Below, piece after piece: positions 1 to 7,686 of a stretch of DNA of 64,000 nucleotides. Source of the DNA: Paenibacillus donghaensis (GTDB taxonomy: Bacteria; Bacillota; Bacilli; Paenibacillales; Paenibacillaceae); the NCBI RefSeq assembly GCF_002192415.1, contig NZ_CP021780.1:2852001-2916000 (forward strand). Reading direction: 5' to 3'. How positions within the stretch are numbered: the first letter of the stretch is position 1; each line of letters begins with the position of its first letter. The position numbers were made by a program, and so were the translations under genes. The notes beneath the pieces were generated by a model that searched no databases, was not told where the DNA came from, and saw only the letters and a program-made list of their open reading frames with translations.

Positions 1-132
1 GCCGCTTTTTATTAGTAATGCCACTAAACTGCTCACGTTCGATTACATCCGTCAGCTCACATTCGGAAGTCCGTTGAGATCGTAAAAGCTCATCAGAATT
101 ACCGGAGTGATTTGACTCACAGGCAATTTAGC

Positions 133-161
133 TTGATTAGTTATATAGCACGCTCTAATAT
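133..161 (+). promoter_or_regulatory. Sigma-A-type promoter of the MaoC-like gene
   Basis: A TTGATT hexamer at 133-138 is followed after exactly 17 bases by TAATAT at 156-161, a good housekeeping promoter match about 35 bases ahead of the MaoC-like start. Nothing recognisable lies in positions 1-130. Confidence 0.55.
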
Positions 162-196
162 AAATACATATACAATTTCAACTAAGAGGTGTATTA

Positions 197-622
197 ATGA
201 GGTTTAATGAATTTTTTGTCGGACAAGTGTTCAAAACCAAGTCTATAAGAATTACTAAAGAGAGTATTACAAGCTTTGCAGCTGAATTTGACCCGCAATA
301 TATGCATTTGGATGAAGATAAAGCAAAGCAGGGAGTATTCAATGGAATAATCGCTTCCGGAATACAAACCATTGCTGTTTCATTTAAACTTTGGGTTGAA
401 ACGGGTAGCTATGGGGATGATGTTATTGCTGGAACCGCAATGAATAATCTTAAATTTATAAAGCCGGTGTATCCAGATGATGAATTGCATACAATAGTTG
501 AAGTCATTGCAGTACAAGAGAAGAAGAATGAAACGGGACTCGTTACTGTATTGTTGTCTACTTTCAATGACAAAGATGAGAGAGTTTTTGAAGGTGATTT
601 ATCCGTTCTGGTTAAGCAGTAG
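197..622 (+). CDS. MaoC-like hot-dog dehydratase
   Basis: This 141-residue protein fits the single-domain MaoC / R-specific enoyl-CoA hydratase family in length. The diagnostic stretch is FDPQYMHLDEDKA near residues 31-43, where the family has its Asp/His catalytic pair, followed by the GIIASG turn. Such proteins hydrate enoyl thioesters in the cytoplasm, but the substrate cannot be read from sequence. An AAGAGGTG ribosome site sits just before the ATG. The gene is monocistronic, with its own promoter and a terminator at 671-710. It is AT-rich compared with the sugar loci downstream, which may indicate separate origin. Confidence 0.8.
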   Translation: MRFNEFFVGQVFKTKSIRITKESITSFAAEFDPQYMHLDEDKAKQGVFNGIIASGIQTIAVSFKLWVETGSYGDDVIAGTAMNNLKFIKPVYPDDELHTIVEVIAVQEKKNETGLVTVLLSTFNDKDERVFEGDLSVLVKQ

Positions 623-670
623 TGCACTTTGAAACAATTTATATCCAGCTAACGGGAAAGTATAGATCAA

Positions 671-710
671 TAAATAAGGCTGCCGATCATCAGCAGCCTT
701 ATTTATCTAT
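671..710 (+). terminator. Rho-independent terminator after the MaoC-like gene
   Basis: A 13-bp inverted repeat (TAAATAAGGCTGC paired with GCAGCCTTATTTA, 671-683 and 693-705) forms a hairpin flanked by A/T-rich arms, so it can act in both directions. Confidence 0.7.
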
Positions 711-813
711 GTGAATATATGTCACATATAAAAAACTTGCCAAACAGATATAAATGAAAGGGGAGTAAGCATGGTCAGTCATTTGGGCATGCAGAAGTGC
801 TTAAGATTTTGTG

Positions 814-880
814 GATTCCAAAAAACCTAAACTCCCGGCCAAGTTATAACGAGGCAGGGGATTTAGGTTTTTGGATTTCA
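814..880. terminator. Hairpin between converging genes
   Basis: The arm CCAAAAAACCTAAA (819-832) is complementary to TTTAGGTTTTTGG (862-874). The hairpin has T-runs on either strand and lies just beyond the 3' end of the minus-strand YgbA-like gene, so it is most likely that gene's terminator. Confidence 0.55.
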
Positions 881-909
881 GCATATCTTGATAGATGCTG
901 GCGGCAAGG

Positions 910-1284
910 TTATTTTCTTAACTGACCTGGTATTGGAATATGTCTAATAGACTCAATCGGATGATATAGTAGCATCCATGGACCTGAGAAACGCATAATA
1001 TCCTTAATTCTTTGACGGTAATCCTGTTTGTAACAATGGATAGGACACTTTGAGCAAGCCGTTTTCTCTTCACCGAATTGGCAGAGGGATAACTTTTTCC
1101 TAGCATAATCATTTAAGTCCTGACATTCCACGCAGAACACTTTTTGATGATGTTTTTTCTTACAATATATATAAATCATTTTAGAAACAAGTTCTTGTTC
1201 TCTTCGAATTTTAGAACCATCATTGAACTGCCGTTTCACTTCTTTTGTCATATTTGAAAGATTCCTTTCAATATAAAAATGCAT
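910..1284 (-). CDS. YgbA-like (nitrous oxide-stimulated promoter family) cysteine protein
   Basis: This 124-residue protein resembles the YgbA family (PF11756), small proteins linked in other bacteria to nitrosative stress. Visible features are an amphipathic basic N-terminus and a cysteine set, CVEC near residues 52-55 and CSKCPIHC near residues 77-84, that could bind a metal or Fe-S cluster. It ends with the family's PWMLLYHPI block. The biochemical role is not established. It stands alone on the minus strand in AT-rich DNA, facing the MaoC-like gene, with a shared hairpin between them. Confidence 0.7.
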   Translation of the reverse strand: MHFYIERNLSNMTKEVKRQFNDGSKIRREQELVSKMIYIYCKKKHHQKVFCVECQDLNDYARKKLSLCQFGEEKTACSKCPIHCYKQDYRQRIKDIMRFSGPWMLLYHPIESIRHIPIPGQLRK

Positions 1285-1428
1285 TATATATTAACTATAA
1301 CATCTAATTATTAAAGCTTATATAACTTTTAAAAAGAAAAGCCTACCGTAAAAAGAACTATACTTTTTAGGGTATAAGCTTTAATTTTGTATATGAAATT
1401 TTAAAAAAGACTATGATAAAATAATTTT

Positions 1429-1442
1429 TGTTACCGCTTACA
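1429..1442. promoter_or_regulatory. Candidate cre (CcpA) site upstream of the xylanase gene
   Basis: TGTTACCGCTTACA is nearly palindromic around the central CG and matches the Bacillus cre consensus with one deviation. It lies just downstream of a TATGAT hexamer (1412-1417), a position expected to block transcription when preferred sugar is present. CcpA control is inferred. Confidence 0.5.
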
Positions 1443-1538
1443 ATTATATTTATGGGAGGATGTGGGAATTGTCCCGCTACGGGGTGCACAGCATCATAGT
1501 AAGACTAGATGCAATTTAACCCAAAGGAGGAATGCCAA

Positions 1539-2624
1539 ATGAAACAAAAAAGAATGCGATTATTATTAGCGATTTTTATTTGTATTGTGCTTGCATTGCC
1601 TGCAGTAAGTGTACAGGCGGCAACAACGATCACCTCAAATCAGAGCGGAACCCAAGATGGTTACTACTATGAGCTGTGGAAGGATTCCGGCACCACAAGT
1701 ATGACTCTCGATAGTGGTGGCACGTTCAGTGCCCAGTGGAGCAATATCGGAAATGCGTTATTCCGTAAAGGCAAGAAATTTAACGAGACCCAAACACACC
1801 AGCAGATTGGAAACATATCAGTAAACTACAGTGCCAACTACCAGCCAAACGGCAACTCCTATTTATGTGTCTATGGGTGGACGGTTGACCCGCTCATAGA
1901 ATATTACATCGTCGATAGCTGGGGCAGCTGGCGTCCGCCAGGAGGAACGTCAAAGGGCACCATAACCGTTGATGGGGGGACATATGACATATATGAGACC
2001 ACCAGAGTCAATCAACCTTCCATTAAAGGCACTGCAACTTTTCAGCAGTATTGGAGTGTCCGAACGTCGAAACGCACGAGCGGAACCATATCGGTTAGCG
2101 AACACTTTAAAGCGTGGGAGAGCAGAGGAATGCCAATGGGGAAGATGTATGAAGCTTCGCTTACGGTAGAGGGATATCAAAGTAGTGGAAGTGCCACTGT
2201 GACTAGTAATACTATTACTATCGGCGGAGGCGGTGGTCCAACTCCAACTCCTTCTCCAAGCACAGGTACGAAAAAGGAAAGCGAGAGTATGACCAAAAGC
2301 GGTCAGTACACCTCGAATATCAGCTCGCCGTTTTCCGGCGTCGCTCTATACGCCAACAATGATTCGGTGAAATATACGCAGTATTTTGAGAGCGGCACCC
2401 ATAATTTCTCACTTCGTGGTGCTTCTAATAACTCCAACATGGCCAGAGTTGACTTAAAAATCGCTGGACAGACGAAGGGTACCTTCTACTTCGGCGGGAG
2501 CAGTCCTGCCGTCTATACCCTAAACAATGTCAGCCATGGAACGGGAAATCAAGAGATTGAGCTCGTTGTAACCGCCGATGATGGAACATGGGATGCTTAC
2601 ATTGATTATTTAGAAATCAACTGA
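1539..2624 (+). CDS. Secreted GH11 endo-1,4-beta-xylanase with CBM36
   Basis: The ATG at 1539 is preferred to an in-frame ATG at 1509 because AAAGGAGG lies nine bases before it and it opens a clean signal peptide (basic start, hydrophobic core, cleavage after VQA). The 361-residue precursor has a GH11 domain, about residues 30-226, with the nucleophile glutamate in [10 protein letters not shown] (about E121) and the acid/base glutamate in VEGYQSSG (about E211). A Gly- and Pro/Thr-rich linker follows, then a C-terminal module closely resembling the calcium-dependent xylan-binding CBM36 of Paenibacillus polymyxa ([24 protein letters not shown]). It should cut xylan outside the cell. It is a single gene with its own terminator and a candidate cre site upstream. 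Confidence 0.93.
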   Translation: MKQKRMRLLLAIFICIVLALPAVSVQAATTITSNQSGTQDGYYYELWKDSGTTSMTLDSGGTFSAQWSNIGNALFRKGKKFNETQTHQQIGNISVNYSANYQPNGNSYLCVYGWTVDPLIEYYIVDSWGSWRPPGGTSKGTITVDGGTYDIYETTRVNQPSIKGTATFQQYWSVRTSKRTSGTISVSEHFKAWESRGMPMGKMYEASLTVEGYQSSGSATVTSNTITIGGGGGPTPTPSPSTGTKKESESMTKSGQYTSNISSPFSGVALYANNDSVKYTQYFESGTHNFSLRGASNNSNMARVDLKIAGQTKGTFYFGGSSPAVYTLNNVSHGTGNQEIELVVTADDGTWDAYIDYLEIN

Positions 2625-2638
2625 CAACCACGAAGCGG

Positions 2639-2670
2639 TACCGGCGGGATCATTCCCGTCGGTTTTTTTA
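2639..2670 (+). terminator. Terminator after the xylanase gene
   Basis: ACCGGCGGGA pairs with TCCCGTCGGT (one G-U pair) and is followed by a run of seven T, 15 bases past the stop codon. Confidence 0.8.
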
Positions 2671-2776
2671 TACAGAGAAAAGGAATAATGATAAGAGTAT
2701 TCAGAAAACTGTCATATCACTCTCGTGGTTACTTAAGCTATAATGAGTTCTAAAAAAGAAAATGGGGAGTTAGTAA

Positions 2777-4129
2777 ATGAATCAATTTAAAGGTGAAAAG
2801 AGCCTGCTCACGGAGAAGAAGGAGCGTTTTTCTTCCAGCGGCTTTATTTTCGCAGCCATCGGCAGCTCAGTGGGTCTGGGGAATATGTGGAAGTTCCCTT
2901 ATATTACAGGGGAAAATGGCGGTGCGGCTTTCTTCCTTCTCTTCATCGTCTGTCTGGTGCTGATCGGCTTGCCGGTGCTGCTGGCCGAACTGGCCATCGG
3001 ACGCAGCGGACGCGGAAGCGCGGCGACTTCGTTCATACGTGCCGGAGGCGGGAAAGGGTGGAAGGCCGCCGGAATTCTGCAAGTGGTGGCGCCGTTTCTA
3101 ATCCTCTCCTTTTATATTATTGTTGCAGGCTGGACGCTGAACTACGCGATGATTGCCTTCAATGGACAACTGTTCAGCACAAGTGATTACGCAGGTGAAT
3201 TTGGCTCCTTTATCTCAGGGTATATGCCGATTGTCTGGCAGGGAGTAGCCATCCTGATTACGGCGGGCGTAGTCATCCTTGGGGTATCGGGCGGGATTGA
3301 GAAATTCAACAAAGTATTGATTCCCGGCCTGGTCGTTCTCCTCATTGTGTTGATGATTCGCGCGGTAACCTTGCCGGGCGCAGGCGCAGGTGTATCCTTC
3401 TTCCTCAAACCGGACTTCTCGGTGCTGACGGCGGAATCCGCGCTGGTCGCCTTGGGACATGCCTTCTTCTCCTTGTCGCTCGGGATGGGGATTCTATTGA
3501 CTTACGGTTCTTATGTGGATAAAAATCAGTCGCTCGGTACCGCTGCATTAGCGATTGGCGCTGGGGATTTGCTATATGCATTTATCGCCGGACTGATTAT
3601 TTTCCCGACGACGTTCTCGTTTGGCATTGCCCCCGATCAAGGACCTTCGCTGATTTTTATCGCTCTACCGGCAGCTTTCTCGGCTATGCCTTTCGGTGCG
3701 TTCTTCGGCGGTCTGTTCTTCATCCTGTTGGCGATTGCCGCTTTGACTTCGGCCGTATCCCTGCTTGAAGTGCCAGTATCCTTCGCGATGGAGCGCTGGA
3801 ACTGGAGCCGTCAACGTTCGGTCTGGATCTTGTCTCTGGTCTGTTTCCTGCTCGGTATTCCTTCAGCAATGTCGCTGGGAATGTTCCCTGAGCTTACGTT
3901 TGGCGGTAAAGCTCTGTTCGACTGGATCGATTTCATCACCTCCAACATTATGCTGCCGCTTGGCGGTCTGCTGGTTACCATTTTTGCCGGATATTTCTGG
4001 AAAGGGGCTGCAGAAGCGGCTGGGCTGCAGAAGCGCTGGTTCCGTATCTGGTTGTTCATGCTCCGGTATGTCGCGCCGATTCTGGTGTTCCTGGTGTTGC
4101 TCCATACCTCGGGAATTCTCACCTTCTAA
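2777..4129 (+). CDS. Sodium-dependent (SNF/SLC6-type) amino acid symporter
   Basis: This 450-residue membrane protein belongs to the neurotransmitter:sodium symporter family. The first helix has the hallmark sodium-site sequence AAIGSSVGLGNMWKFPY (about residues 26-42), and further family blocks include NGGAAFFLLFIVCL and FFSLSLGMG. About eleven hydrophobic segments are visible, usual for bacterial members such as MhsT and TnaT. It is expected to import an amino acid with Na+; the substrate is unknown. GGGGAG precedes the ATG. It is a single gene, with a terminator 200 bp downstream. Confidence 0.9.
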   Translation: MNQFKGEKSLLTEKKERFSSSGFIFAAIGSSVGLGNMWKFPYITGENGGAAFFLLFIVCLVLIGLPVLLAELAIGRSGRGSAATSFIRAGGGKGWKAAGILQVVAPFLILSFYIIVAGWTLNYAMIAFNGQLFSTSDYAGEFGSFISGYMPIVWQGVAILITAGVVILGVSGGIEKFNKVLIPGLVVLLIVLMIRAVTLPGAGAGVSFFLKPDFSVLTAESALVALGHAFFSLSLGMGILLTYGSYVDKNQSLGTAALAIGAGDLLYAFIAGLIIFPTTFSFGIAPDQGPSLIFIALPAAFSAMPFGAFFGGLFFILLAIAALTSAVSLLEVPVSFAMERWNWSRQRSVWILSLVCFLLGIPSAMSLGMFPELTFGGKALFDWIDFITSNIMLPLGGLLVTIFAGYFWKGAAEAAGLQKRWFRIWLFMLRYVAPILVFLVLLHTSGILTF

Positions 4130-4330
4130 TTCAACAACCCCTCATACTCCGAGACTTGTCGTTCCGAAAGGATTTCAATTTGTTCTCTAACGGACGGAAG
4201 GTGGCTGAAGGTCATGACTGGTACGGTTTTTATTTCTATTTGCCTTCTCGTAACCGGTGGCCATTGTTCCTGCTGCAGAGCGGCACGACGTTCGAGGCAG
4301 AAAGGGTTGCATTTCCATTCGAAATTCCTG

Positions 4331-4361
4331 CACAGGTTCAGTTCTGAACCTGTGTTTTTTG
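4331..4361 (+). terminator. Strong Rho-independent terminator
   Basis: A perfect 10-bp stem, CACAGGTTCA with TGAACCTGTG, has a short loop and is followed by TTTTTT. It lies 200 bases past the symporter gene; the bases between hold no supportable gene. Confidence 0.85.
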
Positions 4362-4372
4362 CTTTGTTCGAC

Positions 4373-4420
4373 TTGCGGGCCTTCAAGAAGATGGATGTGG
4401 AGAATCCTTACATGGGCCGA
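4373..4420 (+). pseudogene. Fragment of an LplA-type ABC binding-protein gene
   Basis: This 48-base stretch translates to LRAFKKMDVENPYMGR. That matches LRAFKKLGVENPYMGR inside the binding lipoprotein encoded at 14830-16386 (DNA 15415-15462) at 14 of 16 residues and 38 of 48 bases. No start, signal peptide or continuation remains on either side. It is a gene relic lying about 110 bases ahead of the operon whose permeases the intact protein presumably serves. Confidence 0.6.
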
Positions 4421-4461
4421 ATGCTAAAGAAAACACAAGTGCACTCATAGAAACTCCATAT

Positions 4462-4475
4462 TGCAAGCGCTTTAT
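4462..4475. promoter_or_regulatory. Candidate cre site ahead of the polyuronate operon
   Basis: TGCAAGCGCTTTAT carries the core AAGCGCTTT of the CcpA site and deviates at the outer positions. It lies 56 bases before the tautomerase start, so catabolite repression of the operon is plausible but inferred. Confidence 0.45.
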
Positions 4476-4530
4476 TCTAGGTAGAATAAGGATAGATCCA
4501 ATCACTATTTGAGGAAATGGAGGAAAGACG

Positions 4531-4737
4531 ATGCCACATATTGACATTAGAATGTACGAAGGCCGAACGCGTGAGCAGAAGGAGGAGATTGTCTCTGTAT
4601 TCACGCGGGAGCTATCCCGGATTATTGAACGGGAGGAACGGTTTATTACCGTCGAATTTCAAGAAATTCCCCTAGATGAGAATGCTCCGGCAAACCTGTT
4701 GAAAGCAGGATCTGGAGGAAACGGTTATGAAAGCTAA
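4531..4737 (+). CDS. 4-oxalocrotonate tautomerase-like small protein
   Basis: This 68-residue protein starts MPHIDIRMYEGRT. Proline follows the initiator Met, and after Met removal Pro1 is the catalytic base of the tautomerase superfamily; the REQKEEIV helix also fits. Family members interconvert keto and enol acids. Its reading frame overlaps the next permease start by 11 bases, so translation is probably coupled. A tautomerase leading a sugar-uptake operon suggests it handles an unsaturated or keto-uronate intermediate, which is inference. GGAGGAAAG precedes the ATG. Confidence 0.75.
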   Translation: MPHIDIRMYEGRTREQKEEIVSVFTRELSRIIEREERFITVEFQEIPLDENAPANLLKAGSGGNGYES

Positions 4738-5683
4738 GATAACCGGGGTAGACCTTATAAGCTACAAGCCCAATACGAAAAAGTCCCTTCTTACAAACAT
4801 GTGGAAATTCAGGGCGCTTTATGTAATCGCGCTTCCCGGGATCTTGTACTTTATCATTTTCAAGTACGTGCCGTTGGCCGGTTCAGTTATTGCGTTTCAG
4901 AACTACAACATTTTCAAAGGCTTTACGGGCAGCGAATGGGTGGGATTTGAGCACTTTAGGACCATGTTTCAATACCAGGATTTCGGACGAATCTTAAGCA
5001 ATACGATTCTGCTGGGCCTGTATGATCTCATATTTGCTTTCCCTGCTCCGATAGTGCTTGCGCTCCTGCTGAATGAAATTCGTCTTGTGTTTTACAAACG
5101 GTTTTTGCAAACGGTGGTTTATATGCCCCACTTCCTGTCCTGGGTAATTGTCAGCGGAATCGCCTTGGGCATCCTCTCCCCAGGAACAGGGATAGTGAAC
5201 CAGGTTTTACAGGCCTTCGGGTTTGAGCCGATTTATTTTCTTGGTGAAAATTCCTACATTCGCACGATTCTGATCAGTTCCGGCATTTGGCGGGATTCCG
5301 GGTACGGTACGATCATTTACCTGGCCGCGTTGGCAGGAATCAACCCGGACCTGTATGAGGCTTCAGAAGTGGACGGAGCCGGGCGCTGGAAACAAACCAT
5401 GGCCATTACGCTCCCGTCTCTTATACCGACGATTATGATTTTGTTCCTTCTCCATATCGGGAGATTTCTTGATCTTGGCTTCGAGCGGGTATGGGTATTC
5501 CTGAACGCGCTCAATACCGGGAACGGGGAGATTCTGGACACTTATATCTATAAGGCGGGGCTGTTGTCTCAGCAATACAGCTATACAACAGCAGTGGGGC
5601 TATTCAAGTCGGTAGTGGGACTCATTCTGGTGCTCATCGGCAACATTTTGAGCAAGAAAACAACCGGTGAATCGCTGTATTAA
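4727..5683 (+). CDS. Sugar ABC transporter permease (LplB/YteP-type)
   Basis: A 318-residue inner-membrane protein with six predicted helices. It has the family opening LPGILYFIIFKYVPLAGSVIAF and the EAA loop YEASEVDGAGRWKQ (about residues 218-231), which contacts the ATPase. In Bacillus and Paenibacillus this subfamily imports complex oligosaccharides, often oligouronides, using a shared MsmX-type ATPase; no ATPase gene is present here, consistent with that. It overlaps the tautomerase gene and is followed nine bases later by the second permease. Confidence 0.9.
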   Translation: MKAKITGVDLISYKPNTKKSLLTNMWKFRALYVIALPGILYFIIFKYVPLAGSVIAFQNYNIFKGFTGSEWVGFEHFRTMFQYQDFGRILSNTILLGLYDLIFAFPAPIVLALLLNEIRLVFYKRFLQTVVYMPHFLSWVIVSGIALGILSPGTGIVNQVLQAFGFEPIYFLGENSYIRTILISSGIWRDSGYGTIIYLAALAGINPDLYEASEVDGAGRWKQTMAITLPSLIPTIMILFLLHIGRFLDLGFERVWVFLNALNTGNGEILDTYIYKAGLLSQQYSYTTAVGLFKSVVGLILVLIGNILSKKTTGESLY

Positions 5684-5704
5684 ACGCTCTTTATGGAGGT
5701 AGGG

Positions 5705-6589
5705 ATGATGAGAGGACGCTATACTCGCGGTCAGAATCTATTTAATGTCTTTAATCTTTTCTTTCTGACCGCCCTTGCTTTGGCTATGTTTCTGCCATTC
5801 CTGAACGTGATTGCCCAATCCTTCAGCAGCTCTGATGCCATTATTAATGGCAAGGTAGGCTTGCTGCCAAAAGACTTTACGGCGATCAATTATCAGTACG
5901 TTTTCAGCGATCGGTCCATTTGGCGGGCGTTCGGCGTCTCTGTCTATATTACGGTGCTGGGCACCGCAATCAATCTGATTGCGACCTCGTCTCTCGCTTA
6001 TCCGGTGTCGCGTCAGGAATTCGTAGGCCGCAAATACATCGTCATGATGGTACTGTTCACCATGGTATTCAGCGCCCCCCTTATTCCGAACTTTATCCTG
6101 ATCAAGAACTTGGGGCTTATGAACTCCCTTTGGTCGCTCATGCTGCCGGGCGCCATCAGCGCTTTTAACTTCTTCGTGATGAGAAGCTTCTTCATGCAGC
6201 TGCCCCAGGAGCTGATTGACTCCTCCCGGATCGACGGGTGCGGCGAGCTGCGGATCATCGTCAGTATGGTGCTGCCGCTGTCCAAACCGGTAATGGCCTC
6301 ATTGGGGATTTTCTACGCCGTCGGGCACTGGAACACGTACATGAGCGCTCTGTATTACATCAACAAACCGTCCTTATGGCCTCTGCAGGTGATGCTGAAG
6401 AAGCTCTTCGAGACGGACGATATCAGCGTCGACCCGGCTTCCTCGGTCTATAGCTCTCTGGCGCACACATCACCTGAGGGCATCAAAATGGCCGTTATCA
6501 TTGTCGCTACTATTCCGATTATCATGATTTATCCGTTTCTTCAACGCCATTTCGTTAAAGGAATGATGGTCGGCTCCGTGAAATCCTGA
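5705..6589 (+). CDS. Sugar ABC transporter permease (LplC/YtcP-type)
   Basis: This is the partner permease, 294 residues. A longer reading from ATG 5693 exists, but the GGAGGT at 5695-5700 lies inside it and is placed correctly for ATG 5705 (or 5708), so the later start is chosen. Six helices and the EAA loop DSSRIDGCGELRIIVSMVLP are visible, and the C-terminal FVKGMMVGSVK is typical of the subfamily. With the 4727 product it should form the membrane channel for the lipoprotein encoded at 14830-16386. Confidence 0.9.
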   Translation: MMRGRYTRGQNLFNVFNLFFLTALALAMFLPFLNVIAQSFSSSDAIINGKVGLLPKDFTAINYQYVFSDRSIWRAFGVSVYITVLGTAINLIATSSLAYPVSRQEFVGRKYIVMMVLFTMVFSAPLIPNFILIKNLGLMNSLWSLMLPGAISAFNFFVMRSFFMQLPQELIDSSRIDGCGELRIIVSMVLPLSKPVMASLGIFYAVGHWNTYMSALYYINKPSLWPLQVMLKKLFETDDISVDPASSVYSSLAHTSPEGIKMAVIIVATIPIIMIYPFLQRHFVKGMMVGSVKS

Positions 6590-6654
6590 TCTATCATAAT
6601 ATGATAGAATAGGAAACGCGTAAAGCGAGACGAATCGGAAGGTGGGATCCATGG

Positions 6655-7686
6655 ATGAGGTGTGTATTGATCGTAGACGACGAGCCCATGATTCGGAAGG
6701 GTCTCTCTATCATGATCCGTCAATGCGGCGGGCATCCGTATAACATCAAGCTGGCCCAGAATGGGGAAGAGGCGATTCAGCTTATTATGGAGGAACAGCC
6801 GGATTTTCTTTTTACAGATATCCGTATGCCCAGGGTAGACGGACTGGAGCTGTGCCGGCGGCTGTCGGAGATGGAGACGGATATTCAGACCGTTGTCATC
6901 TCGGGCTATGGAGATTTTGAATACGCCCGCCAATGCTTGTCCTATGGAGTGAAAGAATATCTCCTGAAGCCCGTAAGCAAAGGGAACCTTCAAAATGTGA
7001 TCGCCAAGTTGGAGGCGAATAGAGAGAAGCTTGGGAGCTTTGTCTCTGTCGCCAAGCTCGATGAATGGGTCGTGCGGATGGATGATGCCATCTGGACCTT
7101 GGATAAAGAGAAGCTATCCCTTGTGCTGAAGGAATGGGAAACTGACTTTCTGCAGCGCAGGATGAGCCGAAGCCAGCAAAAAGAGCTTCTGGAAGAGGGT
7201 TACACCTTGCTCGTGAAGAAGCTCCATCTCAATTCAGTCACACCCGGTAAAAGTGTGCTTGACCTGTCCGCAGCAACCGGAGCTGAACAGTTGTTCCACC
7301 GCTTCGCAGAGGCGTCGGAAGCTATACTGGAAGAACTTCGGAGAAAGCGCAAGGGCAAGGCGAAGGACCCGATAGAGGAAGCTAAAGCCTTCATCGAAAA
7401 GCATCTCCACCAGGAAGTTTCGCTGGAGGAGGTGGCTGAGGTGCTCGGTCTGAATGCCTCTTACTTCAGTCAGTTGTTTAAGCACTCAACGGGAGAGACC
7501 TTCGTACACTACCGCATTAAACGCAGGATGGAGAAGGCTAAGAGGCTGCTTGCCGATTCAAGCTATCGGATAACCGATATTTCCTATGAGGTCGGGTATG
7601 CGGACCACCCCCATTTTACGAAGACGTTCAAGAAGTTCACGGGGCTGGCTCCCTCCGAGTACCGCAACCGGCTGGGAATTGATTGA
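6655..7686 (+). CDS. Response regulator with AraC-type output (YesN-like)
   Basis: A 343-residue cytoplasmic regulator. The receiver domain (about residues 1-120) has the acidic pair VDDEP, phosphorylation site D55 in FTDIRMPR, and the conserved lysine in LLKPVSK. The C-terminal third is an AraC/XylS double helix-turn-helix with the signature ITDISYEVGYADHPHFTKTFKKFTG shortened at its ends. It forms a two-component pair with the kinase encoded immediately downstream and presumably activates the surrounding polyuronate operon. The start used is ATG 6655; an ATG at 6651 is out of frame. Confidence 0.92.
   Translation: MRCVLIVDDEPMIRKGLSIMIRQCGGHPYNIKLAQNGEEAIQLIMEEQPDFLFTDIRMPRVDGLELCRRLSEMETDIQTVVISGYGDFEYARQCLSYGVKEYLLKPVSKGNLQNVIAKLEANREKLGSFVSVAKLDEWVVRMDDAIWTLDKEKLSLVLKEWETDFLQRRMSRSQQKELLEEGYTLLVKKLHLNSVTPGKSVLDLSAATGAEQLFHRFAEASEAILEELRRKRKGKAKDPIEEAKAFIEKHLHQEVSLEEVAEVLGLNASYFSQLFKHSTGETFVHYRIKRRMEKAKRLLADSSYRITDISYEVGYADHPHFTKTFKKFTGLAPSEYRNRLGID

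Noticed and set aside
1452..1542. Possible leader peptide ahead of the xylanase gene (GTG 1462, ending at the xylanase ATG)
   Set aside because: The GGGAGGA ribosome-like site is only one base from the GTG, too close to work, and the peptide has no regulatory feature such as codon runs.
4156..4347. A 63-codon frame between the symporter and the terminator
   Set aside because: It has no ribosome site and no recognised family, and it ends inside the terminator stem; probably chance.
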